DNA from: Heyndrickxia shackletonii | Lineage (GTDB): Bacteria > Bacillota > Bacilli > Bacillales > Bacillaceae_C | Direction of reading: 5' to 3' | Assembly: GCF_001420715.1 (NCBI RefSeq) | Contig: NZ_LJJC01000004.1 | Location: 773,734 to 837,733, forward strand | DNA length: 64,000 nucleotides | The notes under the pieces: model-generated | The model's database searches: none | Seen by the model: the letters and a program-made list of their open reading frames with translations, nothing else | What the model was told of the DNA's origin: nothing | Position numbers and translations under genes: made by a program | Shown: positions 1 through 7,671 of the stretch, piece after piece | How positions within the stretch are numbered: the first letter of the stretch is position 1 | Layout: every line of letters begins with the position of its first letter

Positions 1-225
1 GAAAAATTGCCTTCACAAGTGGCATTAAATTGGTTGTTGGGTAAAGAGGGAATCACATCCCCAATCGTTGGCGCAAGCTCCCTTTCTCAACTCGAACAGA
101 ATATGGGTGCCGTTGGTTGGGCGTTAACCAAGGAACAGTGGGAGCATTTGGATCACGTCAGCCGTCTGCCCGATGAATATCCGACACGCATGCAAGAAAG
201 ATTTAGTCGGACTTCTAACAGTTAA
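1..225 (+). CDS. aldo/keto reductase, C-terminal part (5' end outside window)
   Basis: The reading frame is open from base 1 and ends at TAA 223-225, so only about the last 74 residues are present. The segment SQVALNWLLGKEG followed by SPIVGASSLSQLEQN is the C-terminal NADP-binding helix and loop region of the aldo/keto reductase family (YghZ/Tas-like branch). These enzymes are cytosolic NADPH-dependent carbonyl reductases. The catalytic tetrad lies upstream of the window, so the substrate cannot be judged. The family call is firm and the subfamily is not. Confidence 0.8.
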   Translation, partial: EKLPSQVALNWLLGKEGITSPIVGASSLSQLEQNMGAVGWALTKEQWEHLDHVSRLPDEYPTRMQERFSRTSNS

Positions 226-479
226 TTAAAATAACCAGGTCCCAGGGAACACTAACCATGCTCAAAAGGGTTAAGGATGATGTCCATGGATAGTAAAGAG
301 GATAAGATCGAAGGACGGATTCTCATAAGAACTTAGAATATTGGTTATGAGCGCTTATTTAGAGGACCAACTCAAGAAGTAAAAAATTTTAAAAATAAAT
401 TTTTTCCTTGTCGATTTCATCAATATATATTCGTTGTATTGATAGAAAGGCAATTTTAAATAGAAAGGTTGTTAAAAAT
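226..479. other. intergenic region with a weak hairpin
   Basis: No gene is supported here. A short inverted repeat (CTCATAA near 329 and TTATGAG near 350) could fold but has no T-tract. GAAAGG just before base 470 serves as the ribosome binding site of the next gene. Confidence 0.3.
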
Positions 480-875
480 ATGGGAGCACAATTAAACGCT
501 TATTTGATGTCGGAGGATGCAAGGAATCAAGCTAATTTTTATGTAGAGTCACTTGGAGGAGAAATTCAATCACTTAGAACATTTAGTGAGGCTCCAGGTA
601 CACCGGAGGCGATGAAGGATAAAGTCATGCATCTTGCTTTGACGGTAGCTGGAAGCAATATGCTGATGATCTCCGATTCTTTTGTACCGGTATCCGGCAG
701 CCGAAGTATCAGTCTTGCTTTGACCTACGATAATGAATCTGAAGCAAGAGAGGCTTATACCAAGCTTAGTGAGGGGGGAGAAGCCAAGTATCCTTTTGCT
801 TTACAGCCATGGGGCGCATACTATGGAGAAGTTGTAGATAAATTCGGTGTTACATGGATGATTACTAAACCGTAA
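480..875 (+). CDS. VOC (glyoxalase/PhnB-like) family protein
   Basis: A 131-residue protein of the vicinal oxygen chelate superfamily, PhnB/3-demethylubiquinone methyltransferase-like branch. The start MGAQLNAYLMSEDARNQANF matches the usual beginning of this group (a strand, then 'a.fY.. lGg'). The core has FSEAPGTPEAMKDKVMHLAL and ends with WGAYYGEVVDKFGVTWMI, the typical C-terminal 'dkFGv.W' motif. The frame is open 72 bases further upstream, but ATG 480 has a GAAAGG ribosome binding site and fits the family length. Function of this branch is generally unknown. It is a single gene, not clearly in an operon. Confidence 0.8.
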   Translation: MGAQLNAYLMSEDARNQANFYVESLGGEIQSLRTFSEAPGTPEAMKDKVMHLALTVAGSNMLMISDSFVPVSGSRSISLALTYDNESEAREAYTKLSEGGEAKYPFALQPWGAYYGEVVDKFGVTWMITKP

Positions 876-1121
876 AGTAGCAAGTTAATAAATTATACTG
901 TTCTACTACCATTTGGATATAGATACTTAATGAAGTGAATATATATTGAAAAGGAAAAGAATACCTTATCCTCGGTAAATAGATTATGGAAGTGTTGTGT
1001 AGCAGTAGGGTTATTTCATTATTTCGTTAAGAGCTAGATTGTTAAATAAAACCGAGTGTTTTAGGACAGAAGTTGAATGTAGATTTATGCATGGTATTTG
1101 ATTTAAAAAGGAGGTCGTTCA

Positions 1122-1529
1122 ATGGCAGTAAAAATTGCACGATGGATCATGTTGTTTTGTGCTTTGAGTGCAATCATTGCTTTCATCAGCGGTTTTGAAA
1201 ATGTTGTCGCAGCCTCAACTAATCAAAAGATTGTTGAACTATGGAGATTGCTTGGGTTTATTGTCTTTGCAGGTATTTTTACATTATTAGCTTTTAACCC
1301 GACCCGTTATGTTGGAATATGGGAACTGGTAATATTTCATAAACTTGCCATGACGGTCTCTGCTTTAGTTCTTATGAAAGACAATGCTGAAGGGGCAGGA
1401 TTTATTGGATTGATTGATGGCAGCCTGGCTGTCCTGACAATCATTGCTTATTTTTTATCTAAAGGATATGCATCTTGGGGATTTTTCAAAAAAAGGGTGG
1501 AGTTATCGAACAACATAGGTGCAAAATGA
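1122..1529 (+). CDS. small integral membrane protein, unknown function
   Basis: A 135-residue hydrophobic protein with about four predicted membrane segments (roughly residues 8-28, 44-62, 68-88, 95-115). It starts at ATG 1122 behind a strong AAGGAGG. The loop FNPTRYVGIWELVIFHKLAM between segments 2 and 3 is the most distinctive part. I do not recognise a named family. The positive tail FFKKRVELSNN suggests a cytosolic C-terminus. It stands alone and ends ahead of a hairpin terminator. Confidence 0.65.
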   Translation: MAVKIARWIMLFCALSAIIAFISGFENVVAASTNQKIVELWRLLGFIVFAGIFTLLAFNPTRYVGIWELVIFHKLAMTVSALVLMKDNAEGAGFIGLIDGSLAVLTIIAYFLSKGYASWGFFKKRVELSNNIGAK

Positions 1530-1650
1530 TTAACTTTTATAAAGTGCTATTTTGCTCAATCTTTTTTCAAAATGGATTCTTTTAGATATACGAGATATTT
1601 TGGATCAAACTTTATTTCAAAGCAACAAAAATATAAGCTTTTTAAATCTG

Positions 1651-1674
1651 CTGCCATAATAGGCAGTTTTTTTA
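1651..1674 (+). terminator. Rho-independent terminator
   Basis: Stem CTGCC/GGCAG with a 6-base loop followed by a run of seven T. It ends the membrane-protein gene. The IS element inserted immediately after it. Confidence 0.7.
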
Positions 1675-1680
1675 TTTAAT

Positions 1681-1709
1681 TGCTCTGTTAAAGATAAATG
1701 TTGATATTT
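1681..1709 (+). repeat. left terminal inverted repeat of the IS1595-like element
   Basis: GCTCTGTTAAA (1682-1692) is the exact reverse complement of 3537-3547. Weaker pairing continues inward to about base 1709. Confidence 0.85.
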
Positions 1710-1902
1710 GATGATTGTCCAAAACCTTGATATAATCAACATAAGAACAAACGTTCGAGAATAGATTTGAAATGGACAAAGCGTTTAGTAACTTGTTAAG
1801 TATATCGACAAATTACCCCATACTAAAAAAGAACGAATATATCAATGGGTTAAACGCTATGTTGACCCTACCTCTTCTGTCGGTGGTCGGCTAATTAACG
1901 AA

Positions 1903-2802
1903 ATGCGGGAAACTCGTTTTAAAGATGGGTTTGAGTGTCCACATTGTTCTTCTGAACACGTTGTTCGGTTCGGCAAGGTAAAAGGTCGTCAACGCTATCG
2001 TTGTAAAAGTTGCCGTAAAACTTTTACCGATACTACTAATACTGTCCTTTATCGCACCAGAAAAGGTGATGAATGGATTACATTTGTGGATTGTATGTTC
2101 AAAGGTTATTCCTTGCGAAAATCGGCTGAAATTGTAGAGGTTACTTGGGTTACGCTTTTTTACTGGCGACATAAACTGCTATCCGCATTGAAACAAATGG
2201 ATTTTGACCATTTTGAGGGTATCGTTGAAGTTGACGAGACCTATTTCTTTTACTCGCAAAAAGGGCAACGTGGCATTACAGAACGGAAGCCTCGTAAACG
2301 TGGAGGAAAATCCAAACACAGAGGAATCAGCCACGAACAAGTTTGCGTTCTTGTCGCAAGAGACCGTACAAAAGCAACTGTCTCCAAAGTTTCTTGTATG
2401 GGTCGTATTGTGAAGCCAAAAGTTGAAAAAATCATTGGTTCTAAACTATCATCCGACAATGTGCTTGTAACTAATGCTTGGAGAGCCTACAAAACCTATG
2501 CGAAAGAAAAAGGATTGGAGAATTACCGAATTAAGTCAGATGATGGAAAGTACGTTATTAAAGGCTTATATCATATTCAAAACGTGAACAGCTTTCATTC
2601 TCGAATGAAAAAATGGCTTGACCGTTTTAAAGGTGTCGCTACAAAATATCTCGACAATTACCTTGCTGGGTTCTTGTTTATAGATAGTCGTAGTAACGAA
2701 AGCACAAAGCAACACATTAAAGAACTTCTGCTAACATCATTTGTATTTGAAATGACAGAGACTTATGATAGTTTACGTCAGTCCAAATTTCAGGTCAGTT
2801 GA
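1903..2802 (+). CDS. IS1595-family transposase, 5' end frameshifted
   Basis: The frame encodes an N-terminal zinc ribbon (CPHC at about residues 13-16 and CKSC at about 35-38) and then an IS1595/ISXO2-type DDE domain opening with VEVDETYF. GRIVKPKVEKIIG and the late FHSRMKKWLDRFKGVA carry the rest of the catalytic core. Homologous protein sequence (YIDKLPHTKKERIYQW) continues upstream in the same frame to 1792, but the likely original start ATG 1772 (MDKAFSNLL) is one frame off: a single A appears to be missing near 1797-1801. ATG 1903 has no good ribosome binding site, so expression of an active protein is doubtful although the catalytic domain is intact. Confidence 0.85.
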   Translation: MRETRFKDGFECPHCSSEHVVRFGKVKGRQRYRCKSCRKTFTDTTNTVLYRTRKGDEWITFVDCMFKGYSLRKSAEIVEVTWVTLFYWRHKLLSALKQMDFDHFEGIVEVDETYFFYSQKGQRGITERKPRKRGGKSKHRGISHEQVCVLVARDRTKATVSKVSCMGRIVKPKVEKIIGSKLSSDNVLVTNAWRAYKTYAKEKGLENYRIKSDDGKYVIKGLYHIQNVNSFHSRMKKWLDRFKGVATKYLDNYLAGFLFIDSRSNESTKQHIKELLLTSFVFEMTETYDSLRQSKFQVS

Positions 2803-2832
2803 GCCGATAAATAGTAACTATGAGGTGTTGAA

Positions 2833-3471
2833 ATGCAGTTAAATGACTTTATGCACGAAAATTACCCCAATTTAGAGCTTAGACCACCTTTATTTTATAG
2901 TTGGGATATTGGGATTCGTTTTGAACTTGGTGTAGAGTGGAAAAGAGAATATGATTATCCAAACAACCCATATGTATTGGGGTGTTATAAGAGGGCAATT
3001 ACTTTATTTGAATCCCTACATTCTCCAACTGAGGATATTTTTGTCGTGATGGATGTCAATGATTTTGATAAAGGGAAAAACCTTAAACATCAGTTAAATA
3101 ATTTTCCTAAATATGTAAATAAATCAATGCAATTTAAATTGAAACATCAAGCATTGCCTTATATTTTTCCAGAAGATGATGAAGAAGGCACATACAAAAC
3201 TCACAGATTTACTCTAAAATGCAAAACATCAGATTTTAAATATGTTCCGTTGTTAAAGGCAATCTGTAATCAAGACTTGGGTTTGAAACCGAGCATTTTT
3301 CACAGAGTTTACTTCATCAATATCAATAGGAAAACTATCTTTCACGTTTACGATGACAGAGGTTGTGATTTATTGGCAACTTCCCCCGCTACAATAAAAG
3401 ATATTTATAATAAACACAATGATTGGATTTTAGACTATGACAGACCTGAAATTGATAAGGTATTTAATTGA
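2833..3471 (+). CDS. DUF3885 domain-containing protein (IS passenger gene)
   Basis: A 212-residue cytosolic protein with the features of DUF3885: an N-terminal YSWDIGIRFELG, AITLFESLHSP.EDIFVVMDV, and C-terminal FHRVYFININRKTIFHVYDDRGCDLLA. Such proteins are found in Bacillus and have no known function. The gene starts 30 bp after the transposase stop, behind GAGGTGTTGAA, and ends just inside the right inverted repeat, so it moves with the element. It is not a transposition protein by sequence. A role as target-choice factor, immunity factor or simple cargo is open. Confidence 0.75.
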   Translation: MQLNDFMHENYPNLELRPPLFYSWDIGIRFELGVEWKREYDYPNNPYVLGCYKRAITLFESLHSPTEDIFVVMDVNDFDKGKNLKHQLNNFPKYVNKSMQFKLKHQALPYIFPEDDEEGTYKTHRFTLKCKTSDFKYVPLLKAICNQDLGLKPSIFHRVYFININRKTIFHVYDDRGCDLLATSPATIKDIYNKHNDWILDYDRPEIDKVFN

Positions 3472-3480
3472 ATTATTTAA

Positions 3481-3515
3481 GGGAAACGCCCTAAACAAGC
3501 GTCTCCCATTTTTTT
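3481..3515 (+). terminator. Rho-independent terminator inside the IS
   Basis: GGGAAACGC (3481-3489) pairs with GCGTCTCCC (3499-3507), with one mismatch, followed by ATTTTTTT. It isolates transcription of the IS genes from the flank. Confidence 0.8.
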
Positions 3516-3519
3516 ATGG

Positions 3520-3548
3520 AAAAATCACCATTAAAATTTAACAGAGCC
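3520..3548 (-). repeat. right terminal inverted repeat of the IS1595-like element
   Basis: TTTAACAGAGC (3537-3547) is the exact reverse complement of 1682-1692. The 8-bp duplication TATTTAAT follows at 3549-3556. Confidence 0.85.
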
Positions 3549-3664
3549 TATTTAATAAAAAGATTGCGTTGATCAAAGATGAAGGGACCCAAAAAGTTAG
3601 ACACAAGGTTACGGCGAGTTACAGGATATGCTTTTTTCATAAGGCTCCTAAACAGTATCATTTT

Positions 3665-3693
3665 TTGACACGATTAAAGGTTATGATATAACC
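3665..3693 (+). promoter_or_regulatory. sigma-A-like promoter overlapped by a palindrome
   Basis: TTGACA at 3665-3670 and TATAAC at 3687-3692 are 16 bp apart. The -10 side lies in GGTTATGATATAACC (3679-3693), a perfect dyad with arms GGTTAT/ATAACC. It would drive the GyrI-like gene. The repressor or activator is unknown. Confidence 0.5.
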
Positions 3694-3749
3694 ATCAAGT
3701 GAAGGAGAAAAAGTCATTTGATAAATTAAAAAAAAGGAAGGTTTTGAAT

Positions 3750-4229
3750 ATGACAAATTATATTCTAGAAGAAAAAGACAGCTTTACTGTTTTAGGTATT
3801 GGAACGGAGCTGAAAAGCCATTACACTGATTTTGCTGGCATAAACAAGGAAAAGGCAGACTTTTGGCAGACCGTCAGCCAAGATGGAACACTTGACACTT
3901 TAAAGGCGGTAGCAACAAATGACTACATTTTTGCCGTGAACGAAGCGGTGAATAACAAGATGATGCATTATGCTGGTGTCATGACAGAGGAAACATTACC
4001 AGAAGCATCAAGAATTATCGAATTTCCTAAGGGGGAATACTTAGTTGTGAAAGGGGAAGGGAACACAGCAGATGAGTTAAGTAATAAGCTTGCTGGAATT
4101 GCCTTTGGTCAAGTCTTGCCGGAAGCAAAGGATTTTGCCTATGTTGGCGGGCCAAATACAATGGTGGAGATGGGGCAGAGAAACGGCTTAGTATATGGTG
4201 AAATGTGGATTCCTGTTGTGAGGAAATAA
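3750..4229 (+). CDS. GyrI-like / effector-binding domain protein
   Basis: A stand-alone effector-binding fold of about 159 residues (AraC effector-binding/GyrI-like superfamily). This is seen in the opening YILEEKDSFTVLGIGTELK, the middle YAGVMTEETLPEASRIIEFP and YLVVKGEG, and the C-terminal MVEMGQRNGLVYGEMWIPV. Such proteins bind amphipathic small molecules and may act as ligand sinks or regulators. ATG 3750 (MTNYIL) follows AAGGAAGG; the frame is open 51 bases further 5' but has no better start. The next gene follows after 1 base, so the two are probably co-expressed. Confidence 0.75.
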   Translation: MTNYILEEKDSFTVLGIGTELKSHYTDFAGINKEKADFWQTVSQDGTLDTLKAVATNDYIFAVNEAVNNKMMHYAGVMTEETLPEASRIIEFPKGEYLVVKGEGNTADELSNKLAGIAFGQVLPEAKDFAYVGGPNTMVEMGQRNGLVYGEMWIPVVRK

Positions 4230-4230
4230 A

Positions 4231-4716
4231 ATGATAAAAGGAGAGACGGAATTGTCCTATATTGTTGATTTTAAAAATGTGTCTACGGTTGGTTTAGAGA
4301 CTTCACCTGTAGCAGAAGCGCTTGCTGGTTTACGAGCTAATGAAGCCCGTTACTTTATGAACAAATACAAGCATGAATTCACGGTTGTGCCAGCTAACGA
4401 AAGTCAGGAGACCCTTGATTATGTGAACCGAATTTTGAAAGAAGAACGTGATATTGAGTTTGCGGCAAAACCTTTAGAAACGTCACGTTTTCAAGTGGAA
4501 AATATCAAAATAGCCTATGTCTTTTATGAGGATGGTCTTTCGGTCAACGTTATGTATACGGTGGATGACCCTAAGAAGCGAGCTGTTGGTTTTAAGCTTT
4601 CTGAGGGGATGGAGGTACCGAAAGAGTTAGAAGGGAAGTTTAAGTTTGCTAGGCAGAAATCAAAACTAGCTGGAACCATTCGGGGATCGTATTTTGTGAT
4701 TAAAGGAGAATATTAA
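4231..4716 (+). CDS. hypothetical protein co-transcribed with the GyrI-like gene
   Basis: A soluble 161-residue protein with no signal peptide or membrane segment and no family I recognise. ATG 4231 follows GAGGAAATAAA and lies 1 base past the previous stop. TTG 4252, however, sits 8 bases after a better ribosome binding site AAAGGAG (4236-4242) and would begin MSYIVDFKNVSTVG, so the true start may be 4252. The C-terminal part (KLAGTIRGSYFVIKGEY) echoes the phrase 'YLVVKGEG' of the upstream effector-binding protein, which may hint at a diverged version of the same fold. That is speculative. Confidence 0.65.
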   Translation: MIKGETELSYIVDFKNVSTVGLETSPVAEALAGLRANEARYFMNKYKHEFTVVPANESQETLDYVNRILKEERDIEFAAKPLETSRFQVENIKIAYVFYEDGLSVNVMYTVDDPKKRAVGFKLSEGMEVPKELEGKFKFARQKSKLAGTIRGSYFVIKGEY

Positions 4717-4746
4717 ATCCCGAGTGCCTTTTCATCATTGAAATTA

Positions 4747-4786
4747 GTGAAAGCTATTTTCTCACTAGGTAAAAAATAGCTTTCAC
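4747..4786. terminator. long hairpin after the two-gene unit
   Basis: GTGAAAGCTATTTT (4747-4760) is exactly complementary to AAAATAGCTTTCAC (4773-4786). There is no strong T-tract, so it may be a weak terminator or an RNA-stability element. Confidence 0.5.
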
Positions 4787-4980
4787 TAGCTTGCAAACGC
4801 AATGGATGCAGAGATTTTCGTTGATTACTTTTTTTTGCTAACTTGTCAAATATCTAAAAAAATAGATAAACAGGATACTATTTGTTGTCAAATGGAAGAA
4901 TAGCTTTTCAAGCATGTGAAGAATTGTAAGAACAGATGGTAATTCATTTTTAAATTAATGATTAAAGGATGGGATCAAGG

Positions 4981-5436
4981 ATGAAAACAAAAGGGAAAAA
5001 GATTGCTTACTGGACAGTCACCTCACTACTTGTATTTGCTATTTTGTTAAGTGGTATCGGGCAACTCATGCAATATGGAGGAAACGTGGAGTTAGTGACG
5101 AATATTGGTTACCCATTATACATCTTGACTATTCTCGGGATATGGAAAGTACTCGGAGCCATCGCACTTGTAGTGCCAGGCTTTCCACGGCTTAAAGAAT
5201 GGGTTCACGCTGGAATCTTCTTTTTAATGACTGGTGCGGCTTTATCTCATGTGTTTGCTCATGATTATGGTGATTATGGGTTTAATATTATTCTTCCGCT
5301 TTCATATGCTGCACTCAACATCGCTTCATGGGTACTAAGACCGCAAAGCCGAATCTTAGGGAGTTTGCTTCTAAATACTGAAAAACATGCAAAAAGACAA
5401 AGTCTAGTCTTCAAAAGAATCAATGCATCTGAGTAA
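4981..5436 (+). CDS. DoxX-like family membrane protein
   Basis: About 151 residues with four membrane helices: near residues 10-30 (TSLLVFAILLSGIGQLM), 45-65 (YPLYILTILGIWKVLGAIAL), 75-95 and 100-118. The pattern GIWKVLGAIALVVPGFPRLKEWVHAGIFF is split over helices 2-3 and is characteristic of DoxX_2 proteins. The function of this branch is unknown; relatives are linked to redox or thiol stress. ATG 4981 is chosen over ATG 4969, because AAAGGA (4965) is too close to 4969. Confidence 0.8.
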   Translation: MKTKGKKIAYWTVTSLLVFAILLSGIGQLMQYGGNVELVTNIGYPLYILTILGIWKVLGAIALVVPGFPRLKEWVHAGIFFLMTGAALSHVFAHDYGDYGFNIILPLSYAALNIASWVLRPQSRILGSLLLNTEKHAKRQSLVFKRINASE

Positions 5437-5513
5437 TATAGATTTACACTTGAGTTAATATGTTATCGACACTGCATCTTAAAAATATTGTTAAGCTATT
5501 TAATATTGAAATT

Positions 5514-5550
5514 TCTGTAACGTAGTAAATCCGTATTTACAACGCTAAGC
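5514..5550 (+). repeat. diverged Tn3-family inverted repeat (left-end orientation)
   Basis: ATTTACAACGCTAAGCA (5534-5550) repeats the inner end of the IR at 9751-9788. With one gap the similarity continues outward (TGTAACGT against GGTACCGT). Orientation is inward from the left, opposite to the 9.75-kb copy. The outermost GGGG is lost. Confidence 0.6.
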
Positions 5551-5639
5551 ATGTTTCCAAGAAGATTTCCACATTTTTAACTCTACAAGTTTCTTTTACA
5601 AACAGAAAGGTCCCGTAATTTAAAATGATTAATAAAAAT

Positions 5640-5679
5640 AGCACAACTTAAAAAACCATTATTTTTCTTAAGTTGTGCT
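5640..5679. terminator. bidirectional terminator
   Basis: AGCACAACTTAA and TTAAGTTGTGCT form a 12-bp perfect stem around an A- and T-rich loop. It lies between the convergent DoxX gene (plus) and the lipoprotein gene (minus). Confidence 0.7.
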
Positions 5680-5720
5680 GAATACTTTTGTGAGATTAAT
5701 ATTTTCTCATGTTGCAATTA

Positions 5721-6041
5721 CTATTTATCAGCCACAAGTTTTATTATTTTCCCATTATCATCTTTGACGGCTATTGCATCTGATTTATCTATTCCATTAA
5801 TCCGATAAAATTCCGTTCCTTTCGGATAAATATTTGAAGACATATCTTTACCGTCTTGTTCTTTTTTAAGGTAGTACTTCACCTCTCCAATTTTTTCCCC
5901 GAGATTCTTACTCTTAATTTCTTCATTAGTAACTTTATAATTTACGTCATTGTATCTTATAAATTCAAACGCCCAAGATGTAGAAGAACTACATCCCATT
6001 AAGAAAAATACAACAATAATTACAGAAAAGAAATATCTCAT
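5721..6041 (-). CDS. small lipoprotein, unknown function
   Basis: A 106-residue protein with a lipoprotein signal peptide: MRYFF, a hydrophobic stretch, and lipobox LMGC with Cys at residue 17. The mature part is polar, with WAFEFIRYNDVNYKVTNEE, GEKIGEVKYYLK and FYRINGIDKSDAIAVK. This resembles a family of small secreted Bacillus proteins (short beta-rich 'Y.i.g.d..eaIav' repeats) with no assigned role. The start follows AGGAGGGGAAG on the minus strand. Confidence 0.75.
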   Translation of the reverse strand: MRYFFSVIIVVFFLMGCSSSTSWAFEFIRYNDVNYKVTNEEIKSKNLGEKIGEVKYYLKKEQDGKDMSSNIYPKGTEFYRINGIDKSDAIAVKDDNGKIIKLVADK

Positions 6042-6315
6042 TAACTTCCCCTCCTTTTTTAGAATAATATATCATTTTACTATCAAAGTGCTCTAGGTGA
6101 TAAGAAAGGGATTTTTACGACTTAAGTAAATAGAATAGAGATTTTTCAAAAAAGGTTTATGTTATTAATCTCCAACGAGCAGTTTAGTGCGAAGAAGGGA
6201 TATTAAAGCTTTTAGAGAAATATTTAAACATGAGAATCTACAAATAAATGGTCTAAAAAGAGATATTAGGACATCTTTAAAACTCAGCAATAAATATTGC
6301 ACCTGGAAAAAGGCG

Positions 6316-6428
6316 AAGAACGGTAACGATTAAGGAATGAATGTGCCCGTTGTGGCAGAAAAAGCATAGCAACGGTAACAATCAAAGCAAGAAAGTGCAC
6401 GTTGACTCAGAAAAAGCAGAGTAACGGG
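6316..6428 (+). repeat. 52-bp tandem repeat, about 2.1 copies
   Basis: CGGTAAC recurs at 6321 and 6373, and CAGAAAAAGCA at 6356 and 6408, both with a period of 52. A third partial unit starts at about 6423 (AACGGG). The copies differ at scattered positions. The 6042-6523 gap around it holds no convincing gene. Confidence 0.75.
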
Positions 6429-6523
6429 CAAATGGGAAATAACGAATATAAAACATTAGAATGTTGTTTAGCAAAGAATAAGCTTGAAGATGTTGGCACA
6501 TCAAAGTGATATGGAGGTATTTT

Positions 6524-7216
6524 ATGCTTTCTGATTATGAATTAATGGAACTCCAAGTAAACGTTCTGTTTAACCACGATGAATTCGGTGGGATGACATG
6601 GATTAACGAACCTGGAACTAAGAGTGCACCTCGAATCTTCCTCGGCATCACAAACCAAGGTACTGTCGAAAGATATCATCAGGCACTTCATGAAGATGTT
6701 AAAGACGAGTTAAAACGGATTGTTGCAAAATCCCCATGGGTGGATGCGCCTAATAGAGTAAACTTGGCTGAAATTATTAGCGTTTTAAGTAAAGATAGAC
6801 CAATAGAGAATGTCTATGCAGGACCTGCGTATGTATTCCCTGAATTAAGAGGAGCTTCTACGCATGCAGTAAGGATTACGCATGAAAATATCGGACTATT
6901 AGAACATCATTTTCCTGACTACTTCGATGACGTCAAAAATGGTCAACCGATGTTTGCAGTTGTCCAAAATCAAGTTGCAGTATCATTGTGTTGCAGCGCA
7001 AGACAAACTTCAGATGCTGCTGAAGCGAGTTTGCATACTGCTCAGAATTTTCGTGGGAAGGGGTACGCTTTGGAGGTTTGTACTGCGTGGGCTGCCGAGG
7101 TGCAAAGTCAGGGTCGAATTGCTCTTTATAGTACTGCTTGGAATAATCTTTCATCTCAAGCTGTTGCAAGAAAACTACGGCTAAAGCAGTATGGCGTAGA
7201 TTTACATTTTAGCTGA
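6524..7216 (+). CDS. GNAT family N-acetyltransferase
   Basis: About 230 residues. The C-terminal third has the acetyl-CoA-binding motif A of GNAT enzymes (QNFRGKGYALEVCTAWA) and the following strand/helix YSTAWNNLSSQAVARKLRLK, where the aromatic residue and N of motif B are present. The N-terminal part (residues 1-120) is a less conserved substrate domain. ATG 6524 (MLSDYEL) is preceded by GGAGG; the longer frame from 6506 lacks a ribosome binding site. Substrate unknown. Confidence 0.8.
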   Translation: MLSDYELMELQVNVLFNHDEFGGMTWINEPGTKSAPRIFLGITNQGTVERYHQALHEDVKDELKRIVAKSPWVDAPNRVNLAEIISVLSKDRPIENVYAGPAYVFPELRGASTHAVRITHENIGLLEHHFPDYFDDVKNGQPMFAVVQNQVAVSLCCSARQTSDAAEASLHTAQNFRGKGYALEVCTAWAAEVQSQGRIALYSTAWNNLSSQAVARKLRLKQYGVDLHFS

Positions 7217-7239
7217 TAAAAAAAGAGGGGGTGGATGAT

Positions 7240-7531
7240 ATGTTAAAATCAAAGGTCTTTTCTTATAACAATACTAATGTTATTCCTATTATCTTTCTTT
7301 ATAGTTCAAAAAAAAGATGTGATTTTTCAAGAAGGAAACCCCATTCCGTTAGCTGTAGCTATGTCTAAAATGATTTTTCAAAATAAAGAAATAGATGAGG
7401 TAAAAGGAACAGAGGAAGTAAATGGGATTTACGGATATTTAGTAAACGGGTGGCGTTTTATAGAAAAAAACGAGATTTCAAATGCTTTAGTATTTAAAAA
7501 AGGGAATGAATATGGAAAAGAGTGGATATAA
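7240..7531 (+). pseudogene. small membrane-anchored protein gene with a frameshift near its start
   Basis: ATG 7240 (MLKSKVF) has a strong GAGGGGGTGG ribosome binding site but runs out of frame. Deleting one T from TTTT at 7258-7261 would join it to a frame reading LITILMLFLLSFFIVQKK, then a soluble part NPIPLAVAMSKMIF and YLVNGWRFIEKNE. The joined product would be a 90-odd-residue protein with one N-terminal membrane helix. The downstream ATG 7277 has no ribosome binding site. This is either a recent +1 frameshift or a sequencing error in a T run. Family not recognised. Confidence 0.6.
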
Positions 7532-7545
7532 GAAATTAAGTAAAT

Positions 7546-7583
7546 AATAGCATTAAGCCTAGAAGAAGGTTTGATGCTATTTT
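7546..7583 (+). terminator. Rho-independent terminator
   Basis: AATAGCATTAAGCC pairs, with G-U pairs, with GGTTTGATGCTATT, then TTT. It ends the broken small gene. Confidence 0.6.
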
Positions 7584-7671
7584 GTAATCGGTGAAAATGC
7601 AGATTCAAATCTTATTGCAGTTGTGGAACTTTTTCTTCTAGGCAAAAGCGTTTTTCATTCTGAATGGTAAG

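Larger units (their letters stand above)
1681..3548 (+). mobile_element. IS1595-like insertion sequence with a DUF3885 passenger gene
   Basis: The element is bounded by inverted repeats that begin TGCTCTGTTAAA on the left and, read inward, GGCTCTGTTAAA on the right; similarity continues imperfectly to about 29 bp. It is flanked by an exact 8-bp direct repeat TATTTAAT at 1673-1680 and 3549-3556, the duplication size known for the IS1595 family. Inside are an IS1595-type DDE transposase and a second gene (DUF3885), both on the plus strand, then a terminator. The 1868-bp size is long for a one-gene IS1595 member, which the extra gene explains. The perfect duplication suggests a fairly recent insertion. 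Confidence 0.85.

Noticed and set aside
3555-3625. IS3-like end (GGGACCCAAAAAGTTAGAC) downstream of the IS1595 element
   Set aside because: The phrase resembles IS3-family ends, but there is no transposase and no partner end, so it is too weak to call.
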